64,000 bases of DNA from Muscardinus avellanarius (GCA_963383645.1 OY726571.1:82699388-82763387), one strand, 5' to 3'; positions 31,969-40,904 are shown, counted from the stretch's first letter. The notes: generated by a model from the letters alone, not told the origin. Made by a program: numbers and translations.

Positions 31969-34909
31969 TGTTGGTACTGGGGTTCCTGGAAACCCTTCTA
32001 CCTCCGGGCTACACTCCCAAACCTATTTTTATTTGGAAACAGGGTCTCTTAAGCCAGCAAGGCTGGCTTTGAACCTGCGCGATCCTCCTGTCTCTGCCTC
32101 CCAAGTGCGGGGATTACAAGTGTGCGCCACCACGCCCGGTGTTCCATCTGATTAATTAAAAAAAATTAAATCTGTACTGGATATGAACAGACTTTTCCTT
32201 GTCATTATTCCCTAAATGATACGTGTAATAGCAATTTACATAACATTTACATTATACTAGGCATTATACACCATCTAAAGCTGATCACATTACAGGAAGA
32301 TATGTGTAGTTTATTTGCAACTACTAAGCCATTTTATATATGGAACTTGAGCACCCCTGGATATGGGTATCCTTCAGGGTCCTGGAACCAATCCCCTGTA
32401 GACATCAAGGGACCATTGTACTTAACTGGACAATCTGCTGTGATGGAATCCAGGAATTTATGAGATTTTAGAGTTAGAAGGATGCTTGGAGATTATCTAG
32501 GACAATTTTGAAACTAGTGGAGAAAACTAGTCCTAAGTCTGTGGAGTTCTTCTTGGAGCTCAGCTGTCCAGTCCAGACCCCTAGCCAGATGCTGGTCACA
32601 CGTCCTCCATCCCAGCTCTTCCAGCCATGGATGAACTTCTACAAACTAATGCCATACAGTGGACATAGACATAGAAGAGTTGCTTTTCTGAATTACCAAC
32701 ATCAGCTTAATGGTGGGGGGGGGGGGACCAGCGTCTATACAGAATACATAAAGCCAAAAAAGTGAAAGCCACCTATTTGATTTAAAATACACGCTGATCT
32801 CATTTGGTCCTTGTAACAAGCTGAGGTAGTAGACGCTGTTCACCTCATCTTGGCCACGGGGTAAGGTTGAGGACACCTGTGCGATGTTGCAAGTCACTGT
32901 GTGACAGATCTGTCTTCAAACCAGGGCTCTAGACTTGAGGCCAGTCCTCCACCCCTGCTTTAAATCCACGCGGAAGGGCGCACTCAGAACGAGAGCCCCT
33001 CTCTTCAGGCAGACACGCCTTGGCTGGCAAGGGGTCAGCAGACATGACTCCCACAGGGGGCGCCCCTCCTTCTGCCTGGCGGAGCTCTGGAATGAGCCTT
33101 CAGGGTACAGTGTGGGAGAGAAAGGGGGGCAATGGGTGGAGAGGAAAGTAGAGACATTGGTTCAACCCCCATAACCTCAAACGTGGACTTCTTCTAAACT
33201 CACTTACTTTACTGCTTTGGTTTTCAGAAATCATGAGGTCCAACGGGTTTTGTTTGGCAAACACAGAGACCATAGTTATTGACCACAGTATACCAAATGG
33301 AAAAGACCCGCACCTGGGTGTGGATCCAGCAGAGCATTTGTAAGTACACGGATTGGAATCCGGCTTTAGGGAAGGGGCTCCGAGCTGTGAGCCATGGCCA
33401 GGGCTCGCTCCCCTATGGGGCTCAGAGGGAGGAACAGAGGTGAGCAGAGGCACCCAGCAGCTGAGTCCACCTCTACTTAGATTCTTTAAACGTTTGCTTC
33501 TCCAGAGTCTGAGACCTTAATTGAGCCACCTTGTGGGGAGCTGAGTCCCTGGCTTGAGGGGGCACCTAGGAGACACTGCAAGACTCCAGGGGCTGGTTTG
33601 TGGAGGTCCCTGAGGGATAAGACACTGTCTGCAGGCCCAAGGCACAGGTCTGAGAGGCCCACACACCTTGATGCCGATGCCCAAGCAGTTCTGACTTAGG
33701 GGAAGGTGTCACCGTGCTATCCTCACGTCAGAGGCTCACAGCTGGAGCCTGGCTTGGAGGCCCTGTTCCGTGGGACAGAGGGTGTCGCCTGTTACGATGG
33801 GGTGGACAGGCAACCACACCGTGGGCTGCTCTATTCTTTCTACTTCTGATCATAGGACTCTTGGCCCCAACACATGCTCTGGGAAGCCCGGCATTTGGGG
33901 ACTAGGAGGCCCAGCAGCTTCTTACAGAATTCGCAGAGCAGCAGCTCCCCAGACTGCGTGAGGGGGACTCACACCTTGGCTTCTCTCAAAGGTGCCGCCT
34001 CTCAGCACTGTGAAACTGGGGATTAAGTTTCCAGCCCATAAACTCTGGGGGATGCATTCTACTCATAACAGTCCTTCATACACTTCTTTCTGTGTTAGAC
34101 GTTTTAAAATTTGGAGTCTCTTTTTTGACTCAGGAGGCCACCTATGGTTTGGACAGACAGTAAAAACAGTTCTTAGTTCACAGGGGATAACTACCAGGCG
34201 GATACTTAATATCACTTTACCTTCCTTTACATTTGGGGGTACCTATTCTTTGTTCAGTTCCCCTCAACACCATGTAAGCTGTCTACATTCAAATATGCCT
34301 CATCCTTCAGAGCCTGACTCAACCCCAACCCAAAGGAAGACTTCCCCACCAGAAGGACTCTCCCTCCCTGGTCCCCTCGGCAGGAGTAGGCTCCGGCTCC
34401 TTGAGGACTTCTGGCTTGGTTCACTGCTGGCCCCTAGAGCTGACCATGTCTAGCCCCAAACAAGAGAAGAAAATGATCACTCCATCCATGTCTGAAGGAA
34501 TGAATTAGGGCCTCCCTAACTGGCGGCTAAACAGACACAGATGGCTGTCTCGAAAGCAGTAAAGACCGGAAGCTCTGAAGGTCTTCAGAGTGGGATTCAT
34601 AGCGCCCAATTAGTTTCTTACCAGGCCTCTCACTACAAATCCTAAGCATGTCTGGAAAAGACTGCACCTCAGCTCCTTGGCCCCTGCGCAGCTCAGATGT
34701 TGCCCCTGAGAGCGCACAGGTCACCTCCGCCCTTCCTTCCCCTCAGCGGGGGCTCCGAGAGCCGGGCTCACCTTGCTTTCTCCTATTGCAGGTTTGAGAA
34801 TGGTGGGGAGTTCACCTCAGAGCTGGACGATGGCGATGACCCTGCGGCTTATGTCACCAACCTGTCCTATTACCACCTGGTCCCCTTCGAGACGGACATT
34901 TTGGACTGA
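8739..34909 (+). CDS. PXDC1: PXDC1, PX domain-containing protein 1 (five coding exons)
   Basis: The coding sequence joins 8739-8994, 24425-24516, 25328-25445, 33228-33339 and 34792-34909. The total is 696 nt, giving 231 residues and a TGA. All five junctions keep frame and have AG/GT borders. The protein matches the small PX-domain protein PXDC1 (human C6orf145) along its whole length, including length. The PX-like region covers roughly residues 1-135. It holds the edge strand FFEIRTEW, the basic '[13 protein letters not shown]' segment where PX domains contact phosphoinositides, and helix '[18 protein letters not shown]'. The C-terminal third is acidic and less structured, ending in ETDILD. 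PX domains generally bind phosphoinositide membranes; the specific job of this protein is poorly known. No signal peptide or membrane segment is seen. Confidence 0.95.
10655..10853 (+). mobile_element. B1-dID SINE, older subfamily, with (AGG)n tail
   Basis: B1 arm ('ggtggcacatacctgtaatc'), linker and ID arm ('catgtagttcagaggtagaa') are present in order. The A-tail has grown into a long (AGG)n tract directly after it. Confidence 0.85.
10858..10904. repeat. (AGG)n microsatellite at a SINE tail
   Basis: About fifteen AGG units follow the tail of the SINE ending near 10853. A-rich tails are common seeds for such repeats. Confidence 0.95.
11900..11975. repeat. Imperfect (TG)n microsatellite
   Basis: A run of TG dinucleotides is broken by TTTG and TCTG steps. 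Confidence 0.9.
12592..12740. mobile_element. Ancient L2/MIR-like fragment
   Basis: The text 'taccatgtgccagggacc' followed by 'aaatccctgccctcac' resembles the conserved segment shared by old L2/MIR-age repeats. Too diverged for a firm family. Confidence 0.4.
13078..13165 (-). mobile_element. Very short L1 3' end with (GGAA)n tail
   Basis: On the minus strand only about 40 bp of L1 3' terminus is left, ending 'actacaatgcaccaataaaa', the same terminus as the L1 at 3616-4440. It is followed by a clean (GGAA)n tract, seen on the plus strand as TTCC units at 13078-13126. It looks like an extreme 5' truncation whose tail became a microsatellite. Confidence 0.65.
14394..14462 (-). mobile_element. 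Old ID-element remnant
   Basis: A (GT)n run leads into 'gaggattgagcccagggtct' and 'gcacactgagcata', the minus-strand read of a monomeric tRNA-Ala-derived ID element with an undeleted middle part. Confidence 0.55.
14935..15154 (-). mobile_element. B1-dID SINE, older subfamily
   Basis: The ID arm ('gtactggggattggacgg') follows a (CT)n run at 14935-14951; a linker and B1 arm end near 15154. The arm order is that of a minus-strand insertion. Confidence 0.8.
15165..15321 (-). mobile_element. B1 arm without ID arm
   Basis: 'gaaacagggtctcctt' through 'gcacccccatgcctggct' is a B1 arm on the minus strand, next to the dimer ending at 15154. The missing ID arm suggests a truncated dimer or a monomeric B1. 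Confidence 0.7.
16086..16310 (+). mobile_element. B1-dID SINE with (GGAA)n tail
   Basis: A diverged B1 arm with the tract 'cagcaacttagtgagaccct', a linker and an ID arm are followed by AAGG/GGAA units from about 16275. Confidence 0.8.
17330..17392 (+). mobile_element. Monomeric ID element
   Basis: 'agtggtagagcgcttgct' and 'gattcaatccccagcacc' are the A and B boxes of a tRNA-Ala-derived ID element, with little of the deletion seen in the dimer's right arm. It has no poly-A tail and is a SINE relic, not a functional tRNA gene. Confidence 0.65.
17458..17672 (+). mobile_element. B1-dID SINE, 'ccatccccagaccc' subfamily
   Basis: B1 arm, linker 'aaataaagaaaaaaaata' and an ID arm ending 'ccatccccagacccacac' with an A-tail. 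The flanks 17443-17457 and 17673-17687 both read 'aaaaagttaaattat', a perfect 15-bp target-site duplication. Confidence 0.9.
17875..17935 (-). mobile_element. Degraded ID element
   Basis: 'ggcctcacacatgctgagca' and 'tgctctaccacg' are the reverse complement of an ID/tRNA-Ala A-box region, after a CT-rich run. It is worn and short. Confidence 0.45.
18786..18799 (-). promoter_or_regulatory. Possible CTCF-type site
   Basis: The minus strand reads CCAGCAGGGGGTGC, one mismatch from the core CCASYAGRKGGCRS. Sites this short occur by chance. Occupancy is unknown. Confidence 0.3.
18820..18855. repeat. 18-bp direct duplication
   Basis: Two adjacent copies of 'tttctttcaatgttcgat' sit head to tail with no differences. 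It looks like a recent replication slippage event. Confidence 0.9.
19071..19273 (+). mobile_element. Young B1-dID SINE with internal (TA)n expansion
   Basis: The B1 arm is intact, but its linker has become a (TA)n array at about 19187-19234. The ID arm is cut short after 'cccggaggtagaag' and has no A-tail. Flanks 19055-19070 and 19274-19289 both read 'taagataaacaagtga', a perfect 16-bp target-site duplication, so both ends of the insertion are known. Confidence 0.9.
19187..19234. repeat. (TA)n microsatellite inside a SINE
   Basis: About 23 TA units replace the A-rich linker between the two SINE arms. Confidence 0.95.
19348..19545 (+). mobile_element. B1-dID SINE, older subfamily
   Basis: B1 arm, the duplicated 'gcaacttag'-type tract, linker and a worn ID arm ('gggtatagcttgcagctaga') with an A-rich tail. 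Confidence 0.85.
19920..20330 (-). mobile_element. Young B1-dID SINE split by another SINE
   Basis: Its ID arm is at 19924-19973 and its B1 arm at 20206-20330, with a different SINE between. Its own flanks, 'gaaaagtacttttt' and 'ggaaagtattttt', form an imperfect target-site duplication. Confidence 0.8.
19974..20196 (-). mobile_element. B1-dID SINE nested in another SINE
   Basis: A complete dimer lies inside the outer element. 'ctcccagac' occurs on both sides, at 19965-19973 and 20197-20205, as expected for a short target-site duplication within the outer ID arm. A (TTTA)n tail marks its 3' end. Confidence 0.85.
22065..22114. repeat. (TG)n microsatellite
   Basis: About 24 TG units without a break. 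Confidence 0.95.
23521..23724 (+). mobile_element. Young B1-dID SINE
   Basis: Nearly complete: B1 arm with 'cgctggcttaagggactc', linker, ID arm with 'ttccaggaaccccagtac' and an A-tail containing (TAA)n. Flanks 23506-23520 and 23725-23739 both read 'aaattgcacggcatt', a perfect 15-bp duplication. Confidence 0.95.
24425..24516 (+). CDS. PXDC1: PXDC1 exon 2
   Basis: A 92-nt exon between 'ctctgttctag' and gtacga. It completes codon 86 (Gly) and encodes [20 protein letters not shown] through SCK at residue 116. This is the helical part of the PX region. The donor gtacga after AAA is weak at +4 and +6. Skipping this exon would shift the frame because 92 is not a multiple of three. Confidence 0.95.
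24517..25327 (+). other. PXDC1: PXDC1 intron 2 (811 bp)
   Basis: Phase-0 intron with donor gtacga and acceptor 'attgtttcttcccag'. No repeat is recognised in it. If retained, it would add about 29 codons after exon 2 and stop at about 24604. Confidence 0.85.
25328..25445 (+). CDS. PXDC1: PXDC1 exon 3
   Basis: 118 nt, from [20 protein letters not shown] to KIS plus one base of the next codon (residues 117-155). Donor gtaagg is strong. The '[14 protein letters not shown]' stretch is the end of the PX-like region. Confidence 0.95.
25781..25974 (+). mobile_element. B1-dID SINE, older subfamily
   Basis: B1 arm with 'agcacacacctgtaatctca', two copies of the 'cagcaacttag' tract, linker and ID arm. 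Its tail runs into the AT-rich array downstream. Confidence 0.8.
25975..26215. repeat. AT-rich minisatellite/palindromic array
   Basis: About 240 bp of TATA, GAATATAT and TTGAATAT units. The segment 'attcaatacatgaatatata' occurs twice, near 26008 and 26153. Many parts are self-complementary and could form hairpins. It starts at the tail of a SINE. Confidence 0.9.
26773..26998 (+). mobile_element. B1-dID SINE, 'ccatccccaaaccc' subfamily
   Basis: B1 arm with 'cagcattcgggaggctga', linker 'aaataaagaataaaaaatag', ID arm and a 28-base A-tail. 'agaagtaatgagatga' flanks it at 26757-26772 and 26999-27014, a perfect 16-bp duplication. Confidence 0.95.
28271..28471 (-). mobile_element. B1-dID SINE, older subfamily
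   Basis: A (TTTA)n tail, ID arm, linker and B1 arm on the minus strand. 'gtattaacttta' flanks it at 28259-28270 and 28472-28483. Confidence 0.9.
28915..29095 (+). mobile_element. 5'-shortened B1-dID SINE
   Basis: The B1 arm starts late, at 'gcacacctgtaatcccagta'; the rest, with two 'cagcaactt' tracts and the ID arm, is intact. 'aaaatgtg' on both sides suggests a short target duplication. Confidence 0.8.
29465..29700 (-). mobile_element. MIR element
   Basis: 'cccactttacagatgaagaa' and 'gggctttgaaccagtcc' match the MIR core and its tRNA-derived head, here reversed. MIRs predate the placental radiation. Confidence 0.7.
31844..32418 (+). mobile_element. Tigger-type DNA transposon (MER2-like), split by a SINE
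   Basis: It starts 'cagttggccctcagtatc' and ends 'gacatcaagggaccattg', imperfect inverted repeats, with TA on both sides (31842-31843 and 32419-32420), the Tc/mariner target. The middle follows the same order as the copy at 1902-2211. A young SINE sits inside. Confidence 0.7.
31920..32141 (-). mobile_element. Young B1-dID SINE nested in Tigger element
   Basis: A (TTA)n tail at 31924-31968, ID arm ('ggttcctggaaaccc'), linker and B1 arm ending 'caccacgcccgg'. The Tigger text continues on both sides. The target duplication is unclear. Confidence 0.85.
33228..33339 (+). CDS. PXDC1: PXDC1 exon 4
   Basis: 112 nt between 'tgctttggttttcag' and gtaagt. Encodes E(I)[18 protein letters not shown] to PAEH plus two bases of the next codon (residues 156-193). 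This segment follows the PX region and has no named domain. Confidence 0.95.
33340..34791 (+). other. PXDC1: PXDC1 intron 4 (1,452 bp)
   Basis: Phase-2 intron, gtaagt to 'tttctcctattgcag'. I recognise no repeats in it. It is moderately GC-rich. Open frames such as 33992-34453 have no family resemblance. Confidence 0.8.
34792..34909 (+). CDS. PXDC1: PXDC1 exon 5 (coding part)
   Basis: Encodes [20 protein letters not shown] through ETDILD and the TGA at 34907-34909. The tail has an acidic stretch (ELDDGDD) followed by a tyrosine- and asparagine-containing end. Confidence 0.95.
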
Positions 34910-35970
34910 GCCTCTCCACCAGGGCTCCTCCCCTCAGCCCGTGACTGCACATCGCTGCTACCCACTGCTTGGCCCGATGGCCAAGGCTGCCACTCAGCCC
35001 AGGACTTCCAGGGCACCTACCGCAACCCTGTGAGGCCCGGGTGTCCCATGAGTGGAACCGCAGGGGCTGCTGCTGGCCACGGGCTGATCGCAGCCTCCAG
35101 CAACCAGGGATGGATGTTCCCCGGCGCCGCGCGGCCTGCAGTCCTGAGGAGTCTTCTCTTCTGTCTCCACTTGACAAACAGCCTGCCTCTTTCCTCCTGG
35201 GACTCGCTGCCCACGCTCGCTGCCTGCAGCACATCCTCTCTGCAAGGGCAGGGGTGCCAAGCTCTGCTGGAGCTCCCGCTCCCTGTCACTGCTTCTCCAA
35301 GAGGGGCATTTCTCTTGTTCAAGCGGCCCCAGGCTGCCTGGCTACCCCGGGTCCTCACTGTTCCTTCACACGTCAAAGGCACAGAAGCATTTCTAGCAGT
35401 GGCCAAGTTCGAGGCAGCCTGAGCAGGGGATGTTAAGTAATCCAGGGTCTCCCTGGGAACGAGGATGTGTGGCTTATGTCTTTATTTTTCATCTTCTTTC
35501 TGGACACTAGGTCTGGGGTCAACCCAAAGGAGTGTTTACAGAAGTTCATGCACAGCTGGGGAGCACTGGCTACAGAGACATAGACAACCAGGTGCGTGAA
35601 TGAACTTGGCCCAAGAGCGAATGATGCTCTTCAAGAGAAAAAGGGATCTCTTTCCAAGCCTGCCAGCATCTCTCAGCCCTTCAGCTCGGGTACAATGCCG
35701 TCGCCACTGCCCCAGGGTGCCTAAAGGTCCCCTCTCCTGCACAAAATGGCATCGTGGTCACAGTGAACCTGGAAGGACCAGGACTAGAAGGCAAGCTCGA
35801 GGTCCAAGCCCACAGGAGAGGGTCTGGGTTCTGTGAGCTGTTCTCCTTACAGTGTCTACTAACGACCAGCATTTGCTAATGTAAATAATAGTAAATTATT
35901 GAGAATTCTAATTCTTTTACACAGTCTGTTTTTAATCTATTTTAATTAAATAAAATCTCTTACTCTACTT
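34910..35970 (+). other. PXDC1: PXDC1 3' UTR
   Basis: About 1.06 kb, GC-rich at first and AT-rich at the end, free of recognised repeats. It ends shortly after the AATAAA at 35949, followed by the G/T-rich 'ggttggggatgtttgtgt'. The exact cleavage site is inferred. Confidence 0.75.
35949..35954 (+). terminator. PXDC1: Polyadenylation signal AATAAA of PXDC1
   Basis: Canonical AATAAA in an AT-rich context with a G/T-rich downstream element from about 35971. No other clear signal lies between the stop codon and here. Confidence 0.8.
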
Positions 35971-35974
35971 GGAG

Positions 35975-36387
35975 TGGTTGGGGATGTTTGTGTAGAAAGG
36001 GGTGATTCGTTTTGGCCCCTCCCCAGGGATGGGATGACATCCAGATGCTGACTCCTCGGGTCCCCCAGAATCCTCATTACATCAGGACTTCGGGCGCTTA
36101 TGTTCCCACCCTAGGGAGTGATCTGTCCAGATTGAAAAATGAGCCAACAGCCTGGTGTTTGCGGGTTTTATTTTGTTTCTGACTTAGGGTTTTTTCTCCT
36201 CCCTTTGCCTTTTTGGCAGCCCCTAGTAACCTCTTTGGTGACCCAGTTGCAAAACAAATAATATTTCTGTGGATTCTGCAGTTCTCTTCTGTTTTCATCA
36301 GATTAATGCATCCTGATTTCCCAATATGCTACCAGGTGGCTGACCGGGATTGACCAGTTGCCTTCTTTTTCTTATAAAAGAGATTCA
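35975..36387. other. Downstream of PXDC1, nothing recognised
   Basis: No repeat or gene stands out between the poly-A site and the first downstream SINE. Confidence 0.5.
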
Positions 36388-36590
36388 GGGCCAAGCATGT
36401 AGAACACATGTTGTATTACACATGTAATCCATCTGTAATCCCTGTACTTGGGAGGCTGAGACAGGAGGATCTCAGGCTCTAGGACAGTCTTAGCAACTTA
36501 GCGAGGCTTTCAACAACCTAGCGAGATCCTGTTTCCAAATAAGAAATGAAATTCGGCTGGAGGCGTAGCCTGAGGGTCTTCCTATTGAAA
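36388..36590 (+). mobile_element. Diverged B1-dID SINE
   Basis: B1 arm ('ctgtaatccctgtacttggg') with 'agcaacttagcgaggctt', and a worn ID arm ('ctggaggcgtagcctgaggg'). Confidence 0.65.
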
Positions 36591-36599
36591 TGCTCATTC

Positions 36600-37248
36600 C
36601 TCATAATCTCATTTCGTGAAGAGCCACAATAGCGCAGTTCATATTTCGGTAAGTGCAGCAATACGTGAGTACTAGGCCCAGCCTCTCTGTGGAGGACAGC
36701 CTGTGGAAACTGGAGGGCCTGTGTGTGGGGAGGGGGCAGCTGCTGATTGCTTTATCTGGAAATGTGTGTGGGCCCAGTGTGGCAGATCTCATTTTTCAAT
36801 TGAAGCAGAAATAATAAAATTTTAAAAACCTGACTTTGTATGTGCAATATCCCAACTTGGCAGTGTTGGCCAGGACACCAGACACAAAACAGTAACAAGA
36901 AACTCAACTAAATGAAAGAATTGTGAATTTTTAGCCTCTAAACCATCAGTTCAGAGAATGAGCACCAGGTGCATTCATGTTTAAGTGAGAATTGCTCGTG
37001 CATGCCCATCCCTTCCTCCAGAGACACACCTTTCTCATCTTTGCTGTTTCTTCTCTCCTTCTTTGCATCCTTCAGGCTGCTCTCACAAACAAAAGACTCT
37101 TGGCAGCAGTGGCCGGGACATTCTTTCCTAGCTCTGACAGTTGCACTCACTGTCCTGAGCCTTGTAGACTATTGCACCTGATGGGCTCCTGCAAGGTGGT
37201 GTACAATTAAAACACATTCTTTTTGGAGAATCAAATCACTGAGTCGCC
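36600..37248. other. Intergenic, nothing recognised
   Basis: No repeat family or exon could be named. Short open frames overlap in both strands and look random. Confidence 0.5.
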
Positions 37249-37258
37249 CAAATTTCCT

Positions 37259-37453
37259 TTTTTTTTTTTTTTTTGGTGGTACTGGGGTTCCTGGAAGCCC
37301 TTCTACCTCCGGGCTACACTCCCAGACCTATTTTATATTTTTGAAACAGGATCTCTTATGCCAGCGCGGCTGGCTTCGAACCTGCGCGATCCTCCTGTCT
37401 CCTCCTCCCAAGCCCGGGGATTACAAGCGTGCGCCACCACGCCCGCCCGGCTT
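37259..37453 (-). mobile_element. Young B1-dID SINE
   Basis: T-run, ID arm ('ctggggttcctggaagccct'), linker and B1 arm. 'caaatttcct' flanks it at 37249-37258 and 37454-37463. Confidence 0.9.
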
Positions 37454-37463
37454 CAAATTTCCT

Positions 37464-37997
37464 ATTTGGAAAGGACTTTTGACAAATGCTAATTATAGGC
37501 TGGAGAATCATCCGCCCTCTTCCCACCCTGGTTTGTTTTGCAAATAAGTGATGTATTTCACATCTGAGGCTTGCTTAAAGTGAACAGTGCACAGTGTGAA
37601 CCTACGCAAGTCACACCCTCTGAGGACTGCTGCGGAATCCACGTACTCTGGGCCCTCATTCCGTGATAGCTAGCAGACAAGAGCGAGTGATCTGTTAATT
37701 GAGCAGACTGTGGGCTCTTAATAAACACACAGTTCTCATGGATATAACAGTTATTAATAGAAATACATGCAGGATTTTTGGCAGCCAAATCACTCTGAGT
37801 GATAGGCACCACTTTCTCTTCCTGGGGAGAGAACACAACCTTGACTTTTCCTTAAGAGGGCATTCTGTCAGATTGCAAGATTTTTTGTTTGTTTTATTTG
37901 CGACTGAATTTTCTGTCCTGCATCCAGGGCGCAAATGTACCTTCTGCATACGAGTATTCTACTCTAGGTTTATTCTGTTTTAAAATGTAGTTTTAAA
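37464..37997. other. Intergenic, nothing recognised
   Basis: No gene or repeat was identified between two SINEs. Confidence 0.5.
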
Positions 37998-38205
37998 GCC
38001 AGGTGTGGCGGCATATTCTTGTAATTCCAGTACTTAGGAGGCTGAGACAGGAGGATGACAGGTTTCAGTCCAGCCTTGGCAACTTAGCAAGGCCTGTATC
38101 AACATAAAAAATAAAATCTGGCTGGGTGGCTAGCTCATAGGTAGAATGTCCTTGAGTTCACTTTCCAGTACCACATAAATAAATAAATACATAAGTAAAA
38201 TATAA
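37998..38205 (+). mobile_element. B1-dID SINE with (AAAT)n tail
   Basis: Diverged B1 arm, linker, ID arm and a tail grown to AAAT repeats. Confidence 0.8.
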
Positions 38206-38280
38206 AAATAATTTTGTTATTATTCAGTTATGGCCAGGCCAACACATCCAGAGGACACTGTCACTGAAAAATAGTTGGTT

Positions 38281-38500
38281 AGCTGGGCATGGTGGTACAC
38301 GCTTGTAATCCCAGTACTTGGGAGGCTGAGACAGGAGGACTGCAGCTTTGTGGCCAGCCTCAGCTAAGTAGTGAGGCCCTCCACAACTTAGTGAGACCCT
38401 GTTTCAAAATAAAGAATAAAAAATAAGGCTGGGGGTGTAGCTCAGAGGTAGAATGCCCTGGGTTCAATCCCTAATTCTGCAAACAAACAAACAACCAACA
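38281..38500 (+). mobile_element. B1-dID SINE, intermediate subfamily
   Basis: B1 arm, linker 'aaataaagaataaaaaataa' and ID arm ('gggggtgtagctcagaggta'), followed by a CAAA-type tail. Confidence 0.85.
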
Positions 38501-38519
38501 AAAAAAATATAGTTTATCC

Positions 38520-39245
38520 TTATGGGTCCCAAGAGGTGAGGGCATGTCATGTCATGGGAAACTGTGCAAGGAAGCCCTAAGGTAGAAGGCAGAGAGAGAA
38601 AGGGGGAATGTAGCAAGAGCCTTTATTATAATTCCTGTGGGAAAGAATGGAACAAGCAGGCCAGATTAGGACTGGCTAGTTGGAACAATTTCAGTGGTTT
38701 CGAACACAGGACTCTCCCTGGTTTTCTGGTATCTAGCCCAGGGTCAAGTAGCTTATGACCAGAGGAAGAGTGCCCCAGAGTGTGAGTGCCCAAAGAAGGA
38801 GGTCTTGCAAGTATGGTTTCTGGATTGGTTGATTTGCATATGGAAACCAAGCTAGCAGGTGAGTCCTTTATTACCTCTAAGAACTGGATAATTCTTGGAG
38901 GGCCAGTCCAGAGACACCATGGCCCCAAAGCGCCAACGGATTGAATACAGAAACTAGAAAACATTGCTATTATACACACATCCTTACGAAGCTCTGATAT
39001 ATGAAGAGACCTGATTTTATCCTTTTATTTTGTGCTAGGGATACAGATAAAACCCAAACTGTGGCATATCTGTGCATTTCATGCAAAAAAATAATAATAA
39101 CAACGTTACACAGGAATAAATGTTGCCTTTTCTTCTGAATGGGTGACACAGTCCTATGGTCCAAAAGTCAATAAGAAAGTAGCTCTCCTATACCTGTCCC
39201 TATCCTAGCCCCCAAGTACACTGATTAGTTTCTAGTGGTCACATC
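38520..39245. other. Intergenic, nothing recognised
   Basis: No repeat family or exon named. Confidence 0.45.
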
Positions 39246-39596
39246 TGTTATGATTTAGCTCTAAAATGTCTTCTGGAAGAGCTCACATATTGACATACTG
39301 CACAATGTTTAGAGGCGAAATGATCAAGTCATGAGGATTCTAATCCCATCTGTACATAAATGCATTAATGGATTTGTTGAATGGTAAAGTAGGCAGATAG
39401 GTGTGGCTAGAAGAAGTGAGGCCGTAGGGATGGCCTTGAGGAATATATGTGTGTCCTTCGTCTTCTTCCCTCACTCTCTGCTTCTTCCTACTATGTTCTG
39501 AACTCTGCAGATGTGATCAGGCCTAACATGGACTGAAACCTCCAGAACAGTGAGCAAATAGATTTTTCTACCTCTAAGTTGTGATCATCAGGTATT
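39246..39596 (+). mobile_element. MaLR-type LTR (MST/MLT1 group)
   Basis: It begins 'tgttatgatttagctctaaa' and later reads 'gtagggatggccttgaggaa' and 'acatggactgaaacctccag' before a CAAATA-type poly-A region. This order is that of ERVL-MaLR LTRs. It is solo, with no internal genes. Confidence 0.65.
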
Positions 39597-39642
39597 TTGG
39601 GGTCTAAGCTAAATAAAATAATATTTTATAAGCAATTTAAAT

Positions 39643-39646
<4 letters not shown>

Positions 39647-39673
<27 letters not shown>

Positions 39674-39888
39674 TTTTAGTGGTACTGGGGTTCCTGGAAG
39701 CCCTTCTACCTCCGGGCTACACTCCCAGACCTATTTTTATACTTTTTTTTTTTTTAATTTGGAAACAGGGTCTCCAGCACGGAGAAAAAAACAGGGTTAA
39801 ACCAGCGCGGCTGGCTTCGAACCTGCGCGCTTCTCCTGTCTCCGCCTCCCAAGCGTGGGGATTACAAGCGTGCGCCACCACGCCCAGC
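39647..39888 (-). mobile_element. Young B1-dID SINE with extra block
   Basis: A (TTTA)n tail, ID arm, linker and B1 arm on the minus strand. A block of about 30 bases ('ccagcacggagaaaaaaac') is inserted between linker and B1 arm near 39775-39805. The flanks 39625-39646 and 39889-39910 are identical over 22 bp, an unusually long target duplication. Confidence 0.9.
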
Positions 39889-39910
39889 TTTATAAGCAAT
39901 TTAAATTTAT

Positions 39911-40900
39911 ATGCGACCTAATATTTTTATATACAAACACCAAGCAAATGGGAACATATGCTTTTTAGACAATAGCTAGAAGAAATTCTTTCCTCTTAAG
40001 TCTATATAATTTAGCATTTGTGATCAATAATAATATGTCTTTAAGCTCTCTCTCTATGCACTTAAGAAATGGACAATGTATTCATATCTGATTAAGTTTT
40101 TCTTCTAGTGAATGACTTAGGACTTGCTTATATGAAGCATATCATATTTCAGACATGCTTCATTTTACTAGACTTCCAGATGAAGCTAAATTTTCTGCTA
40201 TTGCTTCTCTCTGTTTTAGGGGTTGGTGTGAGGATGGAATAGTGAAAGGTGGCAAAGGATGGTGAGTTTTCCACAAGCTGGAGAATGTGCGTGGTCTTAT
40301 AGATGACAAACTTGAGAGCAAACCTCTCTCCTGTAGGCACGCTCACCTTAAATGATCCTGAGGCAGACGTCCAAATGCCATAATAGCCGTCCATTTATTT
40401 ACTTACAATAGAAAAACTGACTCTGAAATCAGAATACTTAGAAGTCATGGTTGGCCAGTGCATTCACTTTCTGTAGTCTTGGGAAAAGTATAATAATGAT
40501 CTGAGGCTAGTTCCACGAACATAGAAATTGGAATAGTGAAAATTAATTAGGTTACTGCCATTGGAAATACCATGGTACCAAAACTTCATGAAGGACGTTT
40601 TCACTCCCCCCACCAAGTTCAATAAATTGGCAATATAAAAAGTGACTCAACTGTGCTTTTCTCATTTATCTATGGGCAAGTGAAAACTTGACATGGACAG
40701 GCAATGTGTTTATCAGAAATCCCTATGTTGAATGAAGAGACAACCGGGATGATTTCACCCATGGAAATCTAAACTGTAACATCTTCCAAGTCAGGGTAGC
40801 CTTGCCTATAGGCAGTTATAACTGAAATGTCCAAATGGGGATTGGGAAAGAGGAGCCTTTTCTTATTAGGAGTTCTTTGTACATGTTACTAGGAGTTCTT
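39911..40900. other. Intergenic, nothing recognised
   Basis: AT-rich sequence without a repeat or exon I can name. Confidence 0.45.
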
Positions 40901-40904
40901 TGTA

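Larger units (their letters stand above)
25446..33227 (+). other. PXDC1: PXDC1 intron 3 (7.8 kb)
   Basis: Phase-1 intron, gtaagg to 'tgctttggttttcag'. It contains SINEs, an AT-rich minisatellite, a MIR and a Tigger-type element split by a SINE. About 27015-28255, 29700-31840 and 32420-33227 hold nothing I can name, apart from a short G-run near 32706. Confidence 0.8.

Noticed and set aside
33057..33070. Third CTCF-like site ('cacagggggcgcccc')
   Set aside because: It mismatches the core at two fixed positions and is not convincing.
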